A DNA stretch of 64,000 nt from CAJQPP01 sp963793465 (GCA_963793465.1 CAWCAJ010000005.1:930001-994000); one strand, 5' to 3'; shown: positions 48,621-58,227, counted from the first letter of the stretch. The notes: generated by a model from the sequence alone, not told the origin. Made by a program: numbers and translations.

Positions 48621-49012
48621 AATCCGTTGAGCGGGCCCCGATCAGACGCCAAGCAGATTGGGTGTTGGCGAGTGAATGGTGCTTTCGTCATTCGCCGAAG
48701 AGGCGTCTCTCCCCCTTCCGCCGATCCGTCCCTGGTTGACCGTTTGGGTATTACGGAGGGTGAGGTTGGGCCGGTGAGTTCCGGCTTCTAGGCATTACAC
48801 CGGTTATCCGGGGTCTCCCGTCAGCGATCGCGATGGCCCGCGAACTGCGAGACGCCTTTCGCAGGCGGAATAAGCTACGGTTGAGAAGACCTCCATCGTG
48901 ATCAACGGGAATCGTGATCAAGGGAATGACCCTGGCCTGCACCCCTGCCTCTGGTTTCCCCACACGCGTTCCTGTGCAAAGCAGGTCCTGCCCGCACACT
49001 CGCTCGCCATCC
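48621..49012. other. Intergenic gap, no feature seen
   Basis: Nearly 400 bases upstream of the GGDEF-EAL gene. Frames crossing it are Arg/Pro-rich and unlike proteins. Confidence 0.5.
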
Positions 49013-51004
49013 ATGAAACGCATCGAAACCGCAACCCGTGATGTTCACCGGCGTGTGGCAGCATCCTACATTCTCGCCTTCGGCGTGATCGCGGTGTGCC
49101 TGGTGACCATGTTCCTGACCTCGCACTGGACGCTGCAGGAGCAGCAAGCCAGCGTTGCCCTGGTCGACTGTGCCGGCCGACAACGTGCGCTCTCACAACG
49201 GATGGCGTTGGCCAGTCAACAATTGGTGTTCCATGAGGATCCGGTTTCAGCCGCCAAGGCTCGCGGCATGCTGTCCGATGCCCGCAAACTTTTCGCCGAA
49301 AACTCGAATCTGCTTGGCGATGGTGAATGGTCGCGGATGCCCGAGGCGTCCACCGATGACCGGATTCACCACCTAGGATTATCACAAAATTCAAATGACT
49401 TCATCAACCAGGTTGATCAACTGCTGGTGTTGGTTCCCGGTGACCCGCGGCGGATCGAATTGGCACAGTCCATTTTTGAACTGGCCAGCGGACCGCTGGT
49501 TGATCAACTGGATACGTTATCCGCTCAGGCGGAACGACATTCCACTCGCAGAATACGCTATACACGACAGATCGAGTCCCTGCTGTTTGTGATCACGTTG
49601 ATTGTGCTGGTTTGCGAAGCCGTGTTCATCTTTCAGCCGATCCTGAATGCCAACGAGAAAATCGACTGGGCCGCCAACCACGATCCGCTGACCGCTTTGC
49701 CCAATCGTCGGTACCTGGCTCAATGCGCCAATGCGGCCTTGCAGGAGTCTCGTCGCAACCAACTTTCCATTGGCTTCATGCACGTCGATCTGGACTGTTT
49801 CAAATCCGTCAATGACACCCTCGGTCACGGAGCCGGGGATGCCGTACTGAAGAGTGTCGCAGAAACACTACGCAAGAATCTGCGGCCCGAGCAGATGATC
49901 GCCCGTATCGGCGGGGATGAATTCGCCGTGCTCTTTACCAATGTGCGGCATGTCGACGAACTGGTGGGACCGGCCCAGAGACTCATCAAAAAGTTGGCCG
50001 AGCCCGTCCCTTACCAGGACAAGAACTGCAACATTGGTTGTTCGATCGGATTGGCGATTTCCAATCCCGACGAAATGGACTTTGAACGTGTATTGATGGA
50101 CGCCGACATCGCCCTGTACGAGGCCAAGAACAACGGGCGCAACCAGTACCAGATCATCACCCGGCAGCTGCGTGGCAGGTTCGAGCACCGGGAGCAGGTC
50201 ACCAAGGATATACGTTTGGGGATTGAACGGGATGAATTTGAACCCTTCTTCCAGCCCCAATTCGATTCGCTGTCCGGGCAGATCACCGGTGTGGAAGCGC
50301 TGGCGCGGTGGATTAAACGGGACAGCGTTTTTGAAAAGAACGCCGAGTTCGTGCAGATTGCCGATGAAATAGGATTGCTGACGGAAATCGACGAACAGAT
50401 CCTGCATAAAGCTCTGGCCGCCTTTGTCGTTTGGCGGGATCAGGGTTTTGCCATTCCCCGGCTGAGTTTGAATTTTTCCATGCGGGAACTGGAAGAGACC
50501 GAGTTTGTCAGCAGGCTGGCCGCCACCGTGATCAAATACGGATTGCGGGCATCCGATATCAGTATCGAGATTTTGGAGTCCGTGTTCTTCGACAGCAACA
50601 ACCAAATCGTGGTGACCAATATCAATGCGCTGTCACGCGCTGGATTTACCGTGGAGCTGGATGACTTCGGGACGGGGCATGCTGCCGTCACCAGCCTGCT
50701 CGATCTGGCTATCGACCGGGTCAAGCTGGATCAATCACTGATTCGCGATGTAGGGAGCGGCGGTGCCGGCCTGACGATCACCCGGACGTTGATTACCCTG
50801 GCTTCAGAACTGAATATCCAGACGCTTGCCGAAGGCGTGGAAACCGAGCAGCAAGTGCAGGTCCTGCAGGATTTGGGATGTACCCATCATCAAGGCTATT
50901 ACTACGCCCGGCCCATGTCCGAAACAGCATTTGGTGAGTGGTTGGAAAGTCACACATCCACGCTCGCATCCACGACGACCATGCCCGGCATCCTGAATTC
51001 CTGA
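49013..51004 (+). CDS. Membrane-bound GGDEF-EAL protein with PilJ-like sensor
   Basis: The ATG at 49013 begins MKRIETATRD; a longer frame to 48914 is less likely. The 663-residue protein has two transmembrane helices (about 18-38 and 185-205). Between them is a helical periplasmic region with VDCAGRQRALSQRMALASQQL, typical of PilJ/nitrate-type sensing modules. The cytoplasmic part has a diguanylate cyclase domain with intact RIGGDEFA (GGDEF 300-304). An EAL domain follows with the EAL triad at 428-430, LDDFGTGHA, EGVET and QGYYYARPM, all consistent with activity. It may therefore both make and break cyclic di-GMP. No partner gene is nearby. Confidence 0.93.
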   Translation: MKRIETATRDVHRRVAASYILAFGVIAVCLVTMFLTSHWTLQEQQASVALVDCAGRQRALSQRMALASQQLVFHEDPVSAAKARGMLSDARKLFAENSNLLGDGEWSRMPEASTDDRIHHLGLSQNSNDFINQVDQLLVLVPGDPRRIELAQSIFELASGPLVDQLDTLSAQAERHSTRRIRYTRQIESLLFVITLIVLVCEAVFIFQPILNANEKIDWAANHDPLTALPNRRYLAQCANAALQESRRNQLSIGFMHVDLDCFKSVNDTLGHGAGDAVLKSVAETLRKNLRPEQMIARIGGDEFAVLFTNVRHVDELVGPAQRLIKKLAEPVPYQDKNCNIGCSIGLAISNPDEMDFERVLMDADIALYEAKNNGRNQYQIITRQLRGRFEHREQVTKDIRLGIERDEFEPFFQPQFDSLSGQITGVEALARWIKRDSVFEKNAEFVQIADEIGLLTEIDEQILHKALAAFVVWRDQGFAIPRLSLNFSMRELEETEFVSRLAATVIKYGLRASDISIEILESVFFDSNNQIVVTNINALSRAGFTVELDDFGTGHAAVTSLLDLAIDRVKLDQSLIRDVGSGGAGLTITRTLITLASELNIQTLAEGVETEQQVQVLQDLGCTHHQGYYYARPMSETAFGEWLESHTSTLASTTTMPGILNS

Positions 51005-51408
51005 AACACCCACTGCGGCTCAAGAAAGGTCCGCGCCGGGTGGTAGGCTCCCGCCAAACCCAGGAAAAAGTGACGCCACCGCTCGAGCGGTCCGGGTGAA
51101 TGGCCAAGCTGAAAATGTCGAGCGGCGGCGTCTGGACCGGGCAATGGACTGTTGAGACCACTTACCGGTATCCGTAAACCAGCGATCGGGTCGACCCACT
51201 CGTCCCACTCGGGCCCTTACAGCATCACGGCTGCTGCCCCCCCATGCTACGGAAGCCCAACGGTAAGCCACCCGGCGCGGGGGGCAACCCTGTCCCCCAC
51301 AAACCCTGTCCTCCACAAACGCAGGGGAAACGTGTCCAGCGGTAAATTGGCAGCGCTTCGTTCGCCGACCAGATGCCGCGATCGCCGGCCCGGCTGACGT
51401 TCTGTTGT
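51005..51408. other. Intergenic gap, convergent genes
   Basis: About 400 bases. A minus-strand frame contains a protein-like piece (RWRHFFLGLAGAYHPARTF) that I could not tie to any family. It may be a gene remnant. A short direct repeat, aaaccctgtc, occurs near 51290-51315. Confidence 0.4.
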
Positions 51409-54400
51409 TCAACGCGGGGTCTCTACTTTCCATCCGCCGGAAGTGCTTCCGCTTCGATCCAGGGAGCCGGCGTCGATCATCTGTTGGACCAGTTCTGACA
51501 GCGTTGCCTGGGTGTCGCTCAGGTCGCTGAGGATGACCGCCATCTCTTCGTTGGCGATTTCGAGCATCCGTCGATGAGTGGCGGTCGGTCCGTAGGTACT
51601 GCGGTCAACGCCACGCAGGACACTGAACAACCGATCCTGAATGATCGGTGCGAATTTCTCGCCAACCGCCTGCTTGCTGCGATCTCCGTTGAGAGTCTGG
51701 TCCAGTTGCTGCAATTCACTGCCCACAGATGCCAGCGTCTGATCCAACTCGCCCACTTCTGCCGTCGAGTTCAAGAGCACTTCGTTCAGGCGTTGCAGCT
51801 TGACCATCGAATGCTGCAGAGCCACCTGCAAAGCTGTGTGGATCCGCACTGCCTTTTCGTACTCTCGCCAGAATTCTGCCGCTTCGGCGGGCGAGGCCCC
51901 CGTCAACGAGCCGGCTCGCAGAGGCACGACCTCAAAGGACTGGGGGCTGGCAAGCTGAGCGGTCACGCCGTCGACCACTTGGGAGAGTTCGACGCTGTAG
52001 CTGCCGGGGGCGGCCATCAAGCCCTGAGGTGGGCCACCCCACATCGGTGGCGGGTCGGGCACCAGCTTCACCGCGTTGGGCGTAGGATAACGCAGGTTCC
52101 AGGCCACCCGGTGGAATCCCTTGGTACGTGGACCCGGCAACCGCCGCACCACACGACCGGCTGAATCACGGACAGTCAGCCAGACCTGCGGCTCCGCCTG
52201 TCGCCGTTCCTTTTCCAGTGCCTGCCAGCCCGGAAACTCCAGCGGCAATGCGTCAGTCTGGCGTTGTTCTTCCCGGGCCTGGCGGGCTTCTTCCAGAGTT
52301 TCCAGATCTGCCGACAATCGATAGGTAAAGACAGCTCCCAGGGGAGGATTGTCCGCCACAAAATGACTTGCCCCCTGATCACCTTGGCCACCTTCAAACC
52401 CCAGGTGGGGACGCGGGAAATACCACCAGGCGTCACGCAAGGGAAACAGATGGGCAACGCTGGGTTCGCTGATCTTACTCAGCTCACGCAAGGGAGCCAG
52501 GTCATCCAGAATATAGATGCCCCTGCCAAAGGAGGCGGCGACCAGGTCGTTTTCCCGTCGCTGAATCTGAATGTCGCGGAAGGATATGGTCGGAAGTCCA
52601 CCCTTCATTCGCGTCCACTGTTGACCCCCGTTGACCGAAAAGTAAATTCCAAATTCAGTCGCCGTGAACAGCAGGCTGCTTTCCACATGGTCCTGTACGA
52701 CTCGCCACACCAGAAGCGGAGCAGGCAGGTTTCCCGCAAGCGACCGCCAAGTTTGTCCCCGATCCTGACTCTGCAACAGGTAAGGGCGATAATCACCGAA
52801 TTTGTGATTGTCCAATGCCACGTACACAGTGTCGGCATCAAACAGATCCGCCCGCACGTCATTGACAAAGGCCGTGGCCGGCACGCCAGGCAGGGTTTCC
52901 ACGGGAATTTTCCGCCAGTTTTCACCCCCGTCTTCGCTGACATGAAGCAATCCGTCATCGGTGCCGGCATACAACAGGCCCTCTTGCAGCGGGGATTCTG
53001 CCAACGACGTAATCGTGTTGTAATTGCTCATGGCCGATACATCCCAGGCATTGTCCCAGCTTTGCACACCTCCCATGATGGGCAATGACAATCGTTGCTG
53101 ATGCCTGGTCAAGTCTCCCGAAATGGCGGTCCACTGGTCTCCCCGGTTGTCCGACCGCCAAATACGTTGAGAAGCAAAATAAAGGCGGGTCGGCTGATGC
53201 GGTGATACCAGGATTGGCGCATCCCAGTTGAATCGCTCGTAGTCTTCCTGCGATTCGGGTTGGGGCTGAATATCGACGAGTTCTCCCGTTGACATGTCGA
53301 TCCGCGACAAAAACCCCTCCTGACGCTCGGCGTAAACGATGTCCGGATTGCCGGGTTCGGTGGCAGGTTGGTGGCCATCCCAATCCAGTACGACACGCCA
53401 ATCGGAATTCTGAATCCCGTGCGTATTGTCGGTCCGCGAGGGTCCCCCCTGGGTGCTGTTGTCCTGGGTGCCGCCATAGATGTTGTAAAAGGGTTGGCTG
53501 TCATCCAGAGCAATCTTGTAGAATTGGGTCAACGGCAGGTTGGCCATAAACCGCCAGTGCTTTGCCAGATCAAATGACTCGTACAGGCCACCGTCCGTTC
53601 CGCACAACAGATAGTTGGGGTCGTCCTTTCGGAAAGCCAGGGCATGGTTGTCCGAATGCTTGTGGTGTTCGGTGACCTGGCGGAAACTCAGGCCACCGTC
53701 GTCGGAGACTTGCATCCGTACATCCATCAGATAGATGCGGTCCTGTTGATGGGGGCAGGCGACCAATTCCTGATAGTAATGGGGCCCGGTACCCCCGGAG
53801 ACGGTGTCCGATCGCTTTTCCCAGTTGCTTCCCTGGTCGGTGCTTCTCCAGACGCCGCCGCTGCGCCGCTGCAATTCAATGGCGGCATACACCACGCCTG
53901 GTTGCTGGGGCGATACCGCAATCCCGATTTTGCCCATCGGGGACTCCGGCAAACCGCGGGTCAGCTTTTGCCAGGTCTGGCCTCCGTCGCGACTGCGGTG
54001 GATACCGGATCCTGGACCCCCACCCATATAGGCAGCCACCGTGCGATGACGGTCCCAGGTGGCAGCGTAAATGGTGTTGGCATCGGCCGGGTCCAGCGCA
54101 ATATCCGTAACACCTGTCCATTCATCATTGCCCAGCGTGCGAGTCCAGTTCTTGCCGCCATCCAGCGTCTTGTAAAATCCGCGTTGTCCGCCTGCCGTCC
54201 ATAAGGGCCCCTGGGCTGCCACATAAACCACATTCGAATTCCCGGGATGCACCACAATCCTGGAGATGTGCTCGCTTTGCCCCAGTCCCATATTCTCCCA
54301 GGATTGGCCACCATCCCGACTGCGATAGATGCCGTCGCCAAACCCGATATGCCGCCCGCCGACGTTTTCACCCGTGCCCACCCAAACCGTATTGGGGTCG

Positions 54401-54717
54401 TGGGGATCAATCGCCACGCAGCCAATGGAATAGACGGCCTGATCGTCAAAGACGGGGGACCAGGTGACGCCCGAGTTGGTGGTTTTCCAGACCCCACCGG
54501 ACCCCGCCGCCACGAACCAGGTATGATCGTCTCGCGGATGGATAGCAATGTCGGAGATACGACCCGACATGAAGGCCGGGCCGATGCTGCGAAATTTCAG
54601 GCCCGCCAGGTCGTCCTCATTCCAACCAACTGCCGACGGCACCGGTTCCGTTTTTTGCTGGGCCAAGCCGTCTATCGGAACCAGGCACAGGCACAACATC
54701 AGAGTCCACGTTTTCAT
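51409..54717 (-). CDS. VPS10/BNR-repeat secreted beta-propeller protein
   Basis: This 1102-residue exported protein has a signal peptide (LMLCLCLVPIDGLA) and two beta-propeller blocks. They are built of BNR/sortilin-like repeats with Asp-box motifs (SRDGGQSWENM, SGVTWSPVF, SRDGGQTWQKL, SEDGGENWRKI). After about residue 740 a C-terminal region follows that includes a beta-sandwich (GPRTKGFHRVAWNLRYPTP) and a helical end. This architecture is typical of the large glycosyl hydrolase-like BNR proteins of Planctomycetes and Bacteroidetes, whose function is unknown. No sialidase catalytic set is evident. It stands alone. Confidence 0.88.
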   Translation of the reverse strand: MKTWTLMLCLCLVPIDGLAQQKTEPVPSAVGWNEDDLAGLKFRSIGPAFMSGRISDIAIHPRDDHTWFVAAGSGGVWKTTNSGVTWSPVFDDQAVYSIGCVAIDPHDPNTVWVGTGENVGGRHIGFGDGIYRSRDGGQSWENMGLGQSEHISRIVVHPGNSNVVYVAAQGPLWTAGGQRGFYKTLDGGKNWTRTLGNDEWTGVTDIALDPADANTIYAATWDRHRTVAAYMGGGPGSGIHRSRDGGQTWQKLTRGLPESPMGKIGIAVSPQQPGVVYAAIELQRRSGGVWRSTDQGSNWEKRSDTVSGGTGPHYYQELVACPHQQDRIYLMDVRMQVSDDGGLSFRQVTEHHKHSDNHALAFRKDDPNYLLCGTDGGLYESFDLAKHWRFMANLPLTQFYKIALDDSQPFYNIYGGTQDNSTQGGPSRTDNTHGIQNSDWRVVLDWDGHQPATEPGNPDIVYAERQEGFLSRIDMSTGELVDIQPQPESQEDYERFNWDAPILVSPHQPTRLYFASQRIWRSDNRGDQWTAISGDLTRHQQRLSLPIMGGVQSWDNAWDVSAMSNYNTITSLAESPLQEGLLYAGTDDGLLHVSEDGGENWRKIPVETLPGVPATAFVNDVRADLFDADTVYVALDNHKFGDYRPYLLQSQDRGQTWRSLAGNLPAPLLVWRVVQDHVESSLLFTATEFGIYFSVNGGQQWTRMKGGLPTISFRDIQIQRRENDLVAASFGRGIYILDDLAPLRELSKISEPSVAHLFPLRDAWWYFPRPHLGFEGGQGDQGASHFVADNPPLGAVFTYRLSADLETLEEARQAREEQRQTDALPLEFPGWQALEKERRQAEPQVWLTVRDSAGRVVRRLPGPRTKGFHRVAWNLRYPTPNAVKLVPDPPPMWGGPPQGLMAAPGSYSVELSQVVDGVTAQLASPQSFEVVPLRAGSLTGASPAEAAEFWREYEKAVRIHTALQVALQHSMVKLQRLNEVLLNSTAEVGELDQTLASVGSELQQLDQTLNGDRSKQAVGEKFAPIIQDRLFSVLRGVDRSTYGPTATHRRMLEIANEEMAVILSDLSDTQATLSELVQQMIDAGSLDRSGSTSGGWKVETPR

Positions 54718-54891
54718 GATCTATCACTCAATCGGTTGGTTGGAAGGTCCGGCAGGATTCTGTTCCCCGCCCGCTGTTAACAATCAGCTGCCACCGCATC
54801 CCGTGGCCTGGTCTGCAGTTTGAGTCTGCGAAAAAGGGTCCGCGATTTTTGAAGCCAGTGAGTCTGGCAACCGTTGGCCACCTCTTCACTC

Positions 54892-54984
54892 GAGCGTGTT
54901 TCGTATCGGCGCAGCGTTTTTTCGTACAAGTTGCTCGGGAAAATGAACGGGGCACATGTTACCTTTCCGTGCGACACGCACGAA
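54892..54984. repeat. Dispersed intergenic element, copy C
   Basis: Starts cgagcgtgtttcgtatcgg, contains gtacaagttgctcgggaaaa, and ends with gtgcgacacgcacg. It aligns without gaps over about 86 bases with the copy at 57932, with roughly four in five positions equal by eye. Confidence 0.7.
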
Positions 54985-55037
54985 AAGCCGACCGGCTCAA
55001 TCCTAATTGCGATTGGCGAGGTCGTGACAAGAAAAAG

Positions 55038-55058
55038 GGGAACCGTCCTGCGGTTCCC
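55038..55058 (-). terminator. Terminator-like hairpin
   Basis: A perfect 8-bp stem (gggaaccg with cggttccc), a 5-base loop, and a T run on the minus strand. It could end transcription coming from the Cys-rich gene about 400 bases upstream. Confidence 0.55.
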
Positions 55059-55201
55059 TCGATTTCTGCCCGGGGGACGGGGAGGTTTGTCGCGGAGTCG
55101 AGCACCCGCAGGGTTGAGTCGGCAATTGACTCCCCCATCCCTGTCGTGGCCTGCCGGATCTGAATTGAAAGGAGCGTGCTGGGTTCCCAACAACACTGCT
55201 G

Positions 55202-55313
55202 GGCAAGCCAGCAGTGGCACCCGGCGCAGCTGGGTCAGGAGACGGCACCCGGCAAGCCAGCAGAGGCACCCGGCAAGCCAGCAGTGGCACCCGGCAAGCC
55301 AGCAGAGGCACCC
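55202..55313. repeat. 21-bp repeat, three tandem copies plus one detached
   Basis: The unit of 21 bases begins ggcaagccagcag and ends ggcaccc. Copies at 55251-55313 are contiguous, alternating one base (agtgg or agagg). A fourth lies at 55202-55222, separated by 28 bases that end in the same ggcaccc. Confidence 0.9.
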
Positions 55314-55374
55314 GGCAGACCCGCCTTGCCAGACCATTGGGCTGCCAACGTCTGAAGGCTGCCAAGTAAGCTGT

Positions 55375-55421
55375 GTTAAGGCTGCCAAAGTGTTAAGGCT
55401 GCCAAAGTGTTAAGGCTGCCA
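55375..55421. repeat. 17-bp tandem repeat, nearly three copies
   Basis: The unit gttaaggctgccaaagt occurs twice in full and once in part, with a diverged copy just upstream. Confidence 0.9.
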
Positions 55422-55462
55422 CTCCCTTTTAAGGCACCGGTTTTTTCAGCCGTAAAGCGAAA

Positions 55463-56050
55463 CTAATCCCATACCTTCGCTTCCCCATTGGCTCGAATCA
55501 CGACCTTGATGCGTTTTTTGCAGCAGGGCCAACACAACCAGGCGATTTGTCGACCCAGGATCCCGTTCCGCCAGGATACTTGCGGAGCTTCACCTGCACA
55601 GCATGCGGGCACTTCCACGCAGATGTCGTACCGACAACCACAATTGGGCTCCACCAGGCAAAGGTCCAGGGTCACCGGACAGCAACACTGATTCTGGCAA
55701 CAGCGATCACAGCGTGTTGCCGGCAATCCACCTACACCGGACCATGCCGGTTGGTAGCCATCCATCGTGGGAACTTCAGTTATCGAACCGTCTACGATCG
55801 GAGGCGATTGCAAGACCGAATCGGGTGTGACCAGAGTACCGGCTTGATCCGAAGGGGACCCTTGAATACCACCAACGGGTGGCGTGGGAGGGGCAATTTC
55901 CTGCGGCGCCAGGGTTTGCAACACGGTCACGCTGCCCCTGGTTGGGGTGGTGTTGACTCGGTCCGCGACTTGCATGCCGACAGCAATTTGCGAAAGGGTC
56001 AAAATACCCATGGCAAAGGCTGCCCCGGATACGGCGAGTGTTTTCTTCAT
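55463..56050 (-). CDS. Secreted Cys-rich protein (195 aa)
   Basis: The product begins with a signal peptide (MKKTLAVSGAAFAMGI). A Pro/Thr/Ser-rich segment follows, then a C-terminal third with fifteen cysteines, many in pairs or triples (CDRCCQNQCCC, CGCRYDICVEVPACC, CWPCCKKR). The layout suggests metal or disulfide-stabilised folding outside the cell. I do not recognise a family. A GAGG lies upstream of the ATG. The gene is flanked on both sides by tandem-repeat blocks. Confidence 0.72.
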   Translation of the reverse strand: MKKTLAVSGAAFAMGILTLSQIAVGMQVADRVNTTPTRGSVTVLQTLAPQEIAPPTPPVGGIQGSPSDQAGTLVTPDSVLQSPPIVDGSITEVPTMDGYQPAWSGVGGLPATRCDRCCQNQCCCPVTLDLCLVEPNCGCRYDICVEVPACCAGEAPQVSWRNGILGRQIAWLCWPCCKKRIKVVIRANGEAKVWD

Positions 56051-56255
56051 GGTTCTGTTAGCCTCAATCGTTTCGAATGAAAATACGAGGTGCTGCCGGT
56101 GGGTCTACCGGCAAAAAAAGGACCTCAACCGCACAATCACGCTCGGGCGGGTGCTGGATCACATATACCGGTCCCTGTAGGCTAATCTAATAGTCTCGGT
56201 CCGATTGTAAACCGTCAGGGACCGGAATCCTCGTGAACCTCGTCGGCAGAACTGC

Positions 56256-56314
56256 GTGTCGAGGGATTGCGTGTCGAGGGATTGCGTGTCGAGGGATTGC
56301 GTGTCGAGGGATTG
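56256..56314. repeat. 15-bp tandem repeat, four copies
   Basis: The unit gtgtcgagggattgc is present four times, the last copy with its final base changed and missing. It lies in the gap before the end of the small membrane gene. Confidence 0.9.
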
Positions 56315-56321
56315 AGAGGGG

Positions 56322-56786
56322 TCAGCGATCGTCATCGGACGACTTGGTCAACGCGGCCAAGGGATGCAACAGCCACCCCAGCACCACCACGCCTGCCGTG
56401 GCCCCCAGGGTAGCCAGGATGGTCAAGCGATAGGACTCCAGATAGTCCAGCCAGCCAGAATCAAGCGTCAGGTTGATACCCGGGTGCGTGGCCCGGATGG
56501 TCAGCACGGCAGCCAGTCCGATCAACAATGTGCTGATCATCACATGGATTCGCTCGCTCGCCAGATGGGATGCCAATCCGCCCAGACATCCAACCACAAA
56601 GCCTGCCATACCGGAGATCAACAAAAAACGGGGGAATTGCCTGAGCTCCGTCAGGTCGTCTCCGGGCAACACCTCCAGAAAAGCCAGGGGCACCCCGTAC
56701 CAAAGCCCCACTGCTCCCACCACCAATAAACTGGTGACGAGGCCGCTGAGGCAGGCCAAAAAGAGGATCCGGATCAGGGAAAACAT
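56322..56786 (-). CDS. Small hypothetical membrane protein (154 aa)
   Basis: The ATG at 56786 begins MFSLIRILFLACLSGLVTSLLV. The longer frame to 57122 adds a non-membrane, non-conserved stretch and is rejected. About four hydrophobic helices are predicted (roughly 5-27, 50-70, 80-98 and 125-143), the second and third glycine-rich. No family recognised. It may share the repeat-rich accessory stretch with its neighbours. Confidence 0.65.
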   Translation of the reverse strand: MFSLIRILFLACLSGLVTSLLVVGAVGLWYGVPLAFLEVLPGDDLTELRQFPRFLLISGMAGFVVGCLGGLASHLASERIHVMISTLLIGLAAVLTIRATHPGINLTLDSGWLDYLESYRLTILATLGATAGVVVLGWLLHPLAALTKSSDDDR

Positions 56787-57305
56787 GGCTGTGATTCGCC
56801 AGCAAGAGATCAATCTTGTTGGGAATCCTCGCAAAAATGGTACTGGTTTTGCCTGGCAGGCCGGGCCAGCTGTGCGGCCTGGTAGGCGTTGGCAGGGAAG
56901 GCACACAAACTCTAAACCATTTCTTCCAACGATTGGGCCACGATTGAACCACGATTGAGCCACGGATGGCGACCGGATGCAAAAATCTGACCCCATTGGA
57001 TCGGTCATCGAGCGTGAGACTGCAATTTCCTGTCCGCGGGTGCTTGGCATACGCGACCGTGCCCGCGTATACAGTTCAAATCGTTTCAGCCCCAAAAACC
57101 AGCTCCCACTGACAATCCTCAAAAAAAATCAATGCCGGGAAAACGGGATATTCCAAACCGGGATATTCCAAACCGGGATATTCCAAACCGGGATATTCCA
57201 AAACGGGCGGTTGCCGGCCCACGGGTGAGCAGCATCCGCTGTCAACGCTCAATTCCCAACCCAGTCAAGCAACACAACACGGATCCCTGATTTGGGGGAG
57301 TAGAA
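56787..57305. other. Intergenic gap with repeats
   Basis: About 520 bases without a credible gene. It has a short repeat of accacgattga near 56938 and the 15-bp array at 57145. It should contain the promoter of the TMEM175-type gene. Confidence 0.5.
57145..57204. repeat. 15-bp tandem repeat, four copies
   Basis: The unit gggatattccaaacc is present three times exactly and once with its last two bases changed. Confidence 0.95.
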
Positions 57306-57929
57306 ATGTACAAGCCTGAACGACTTTCCGCATTTTGTGATGGGGTCATCGCCATCGCCATCACCTTACTGGTTTTGGGGCTGGAGTTGCCCTCGGTGCA
57401 CGCAGTTTCCGAAAAGGACCTTGGCCAATATCTGCTGGATTCACTGCATTCCGTGTCTGGTTACGTTACCAGTTTCCTGCTGATTGGAACTTACTGGCTG
57501 CAGCACTATGTGGTGTTTCACTATATTCTGCGGGTGGATAGGGTGTTTGTGGCCTTGAACGGCCTGTTCCTGTTGGCTGTCTCCTTCGTCCCCTTCCCCA
57601 CGGGTTTGCAAGCCGGATATCGCCAGGACGAATTGGCCATGATCATCTATGCAGCCAGCCATGCGGTCTGTGGTCTTTCACTGGCGGCCATTTGGCTTTA
57701 CGCCACGTATCAACATCGCCTGGTCCGTCCTGAGCTTTCTCCGCAGGTTGTTTCCAGTGTGAGTCGACGGCTGTGGTGTACTCCCGCCATCAGCTTGGCC
57801 GCCATGGCAATCTCGTTTGTCTCAATCGAGGCCAGTCGCGTGCTTTTTTTGGCCATCCCTATCCTGCAATTCTCCCATCGCACGGTGGACCTGGGAGTCA
57901 AGCCGGCATTGGATGAGGATGCCGATTAG
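57306..57929 (+). CDS. TMEM175-family potassium channel-like protein
   Basis: This 207-residue membrane protein has the hallmark first helix RLSAFCDGVIAIAITLLVLGLE, where the family reads RxxxFSDGV (Ser replaced by Cys here). That motif lines the selectivity filter of bacterial TMEM175 channels. About six hydrophobic helices are visible, as in the bacterial tetrameric form. A GGGGG-like site precedes the ATG. It would conduct potassium across the inner membrane. No regulatory gene is adjacent, and a dispersed repeat begins three bases after its stop. Confidence 0.85.
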   Translation: MYKPERLSAFCDGVIAIAITLLVLGLELPSVHAVSEKDLGQYLLDSLHSVSGYVTSFLLIGTYWLQHYVVFHYILRVDRVFVALNGLFLLAVSFVPFPTGLQAGYRQDELAMIIYAASHAVCGLSLAAIWLYATYQHRLVRPELSPQVVSSVSRRLWCTPAISLAAMAISFVSIEASRVLFLAIPILQFSHRTVDLGVKPALDEDAD

Positions 57930-57931
57930 GG

Positions 57932-58018
57932 GTGTTTCGTTTCGGCGTCCCGTAAGATCGTACAAGTTGGCCGGGAAAATGAGTGTGGCACACGTTGCAT
58001 GTCCGGGCGACTCGCACA
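57932..58018. repeat. Dispersed intergenic element, copy B
   Basis: Starts gtgtttcgtttcggcg, contains gtacaagttggccgggaaaa, and ends gggcgactcgcac. It aligns without gaps to the element at 54892. The stretch between it and 58227 shows only a small repeat (gaacgtat). Confidence 0.7.
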
Positions 58019-58227
58019 GGCCGGTATCGCCCGGGCGGTGCCTGTGGGAAGCACTCAATTCCAGAACCTTTTGAACGTATTGACGAACGTATGGACGCGA
58101 CACCGTGACAAAACAGGCGAATGAGATGAGCCCAGGTCCCGGCTGCAGTGTTCTCGGCCCACTGCGATTGAGTTATCCTGAAGCAGGTCTTTTGAAGATT
58201 CCTACGAAACAGCAATCTCCTGAATTG

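Larger units (their letters stand above)
54718..55462. other. Repeat-filled intergenic gap
   Basis: About 745 bases with no credible gene. A frame of over 200 codons runs through it on the minus strand, but it consists of repeats (Cys-Trp-Leu-Ala blocks) and non-protein text. It holds a dispersed element, a terminator-like hairpin and two tandem repeats listed separately. Confidence 0.6.

Noticed and set aside
50950..51161. Minus-strand frame with RWRHFFLGLAGAYHP, partly antisense to the GGDEF-EAL gene
   Set aside because: It looks faintly protein-like but is short, unassigned and overlaps a well-supported gene; kept only as a possible remnant.
54777..55388. Minus-strand open frame of over 200 codons with Cys-Trp-Leu-Ala repeats
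   Set aside because: The repeats are the 21-bp tandem array read in one frame; the rest is non-protein-like, and it overlaps a dispersed element and a hairpin.
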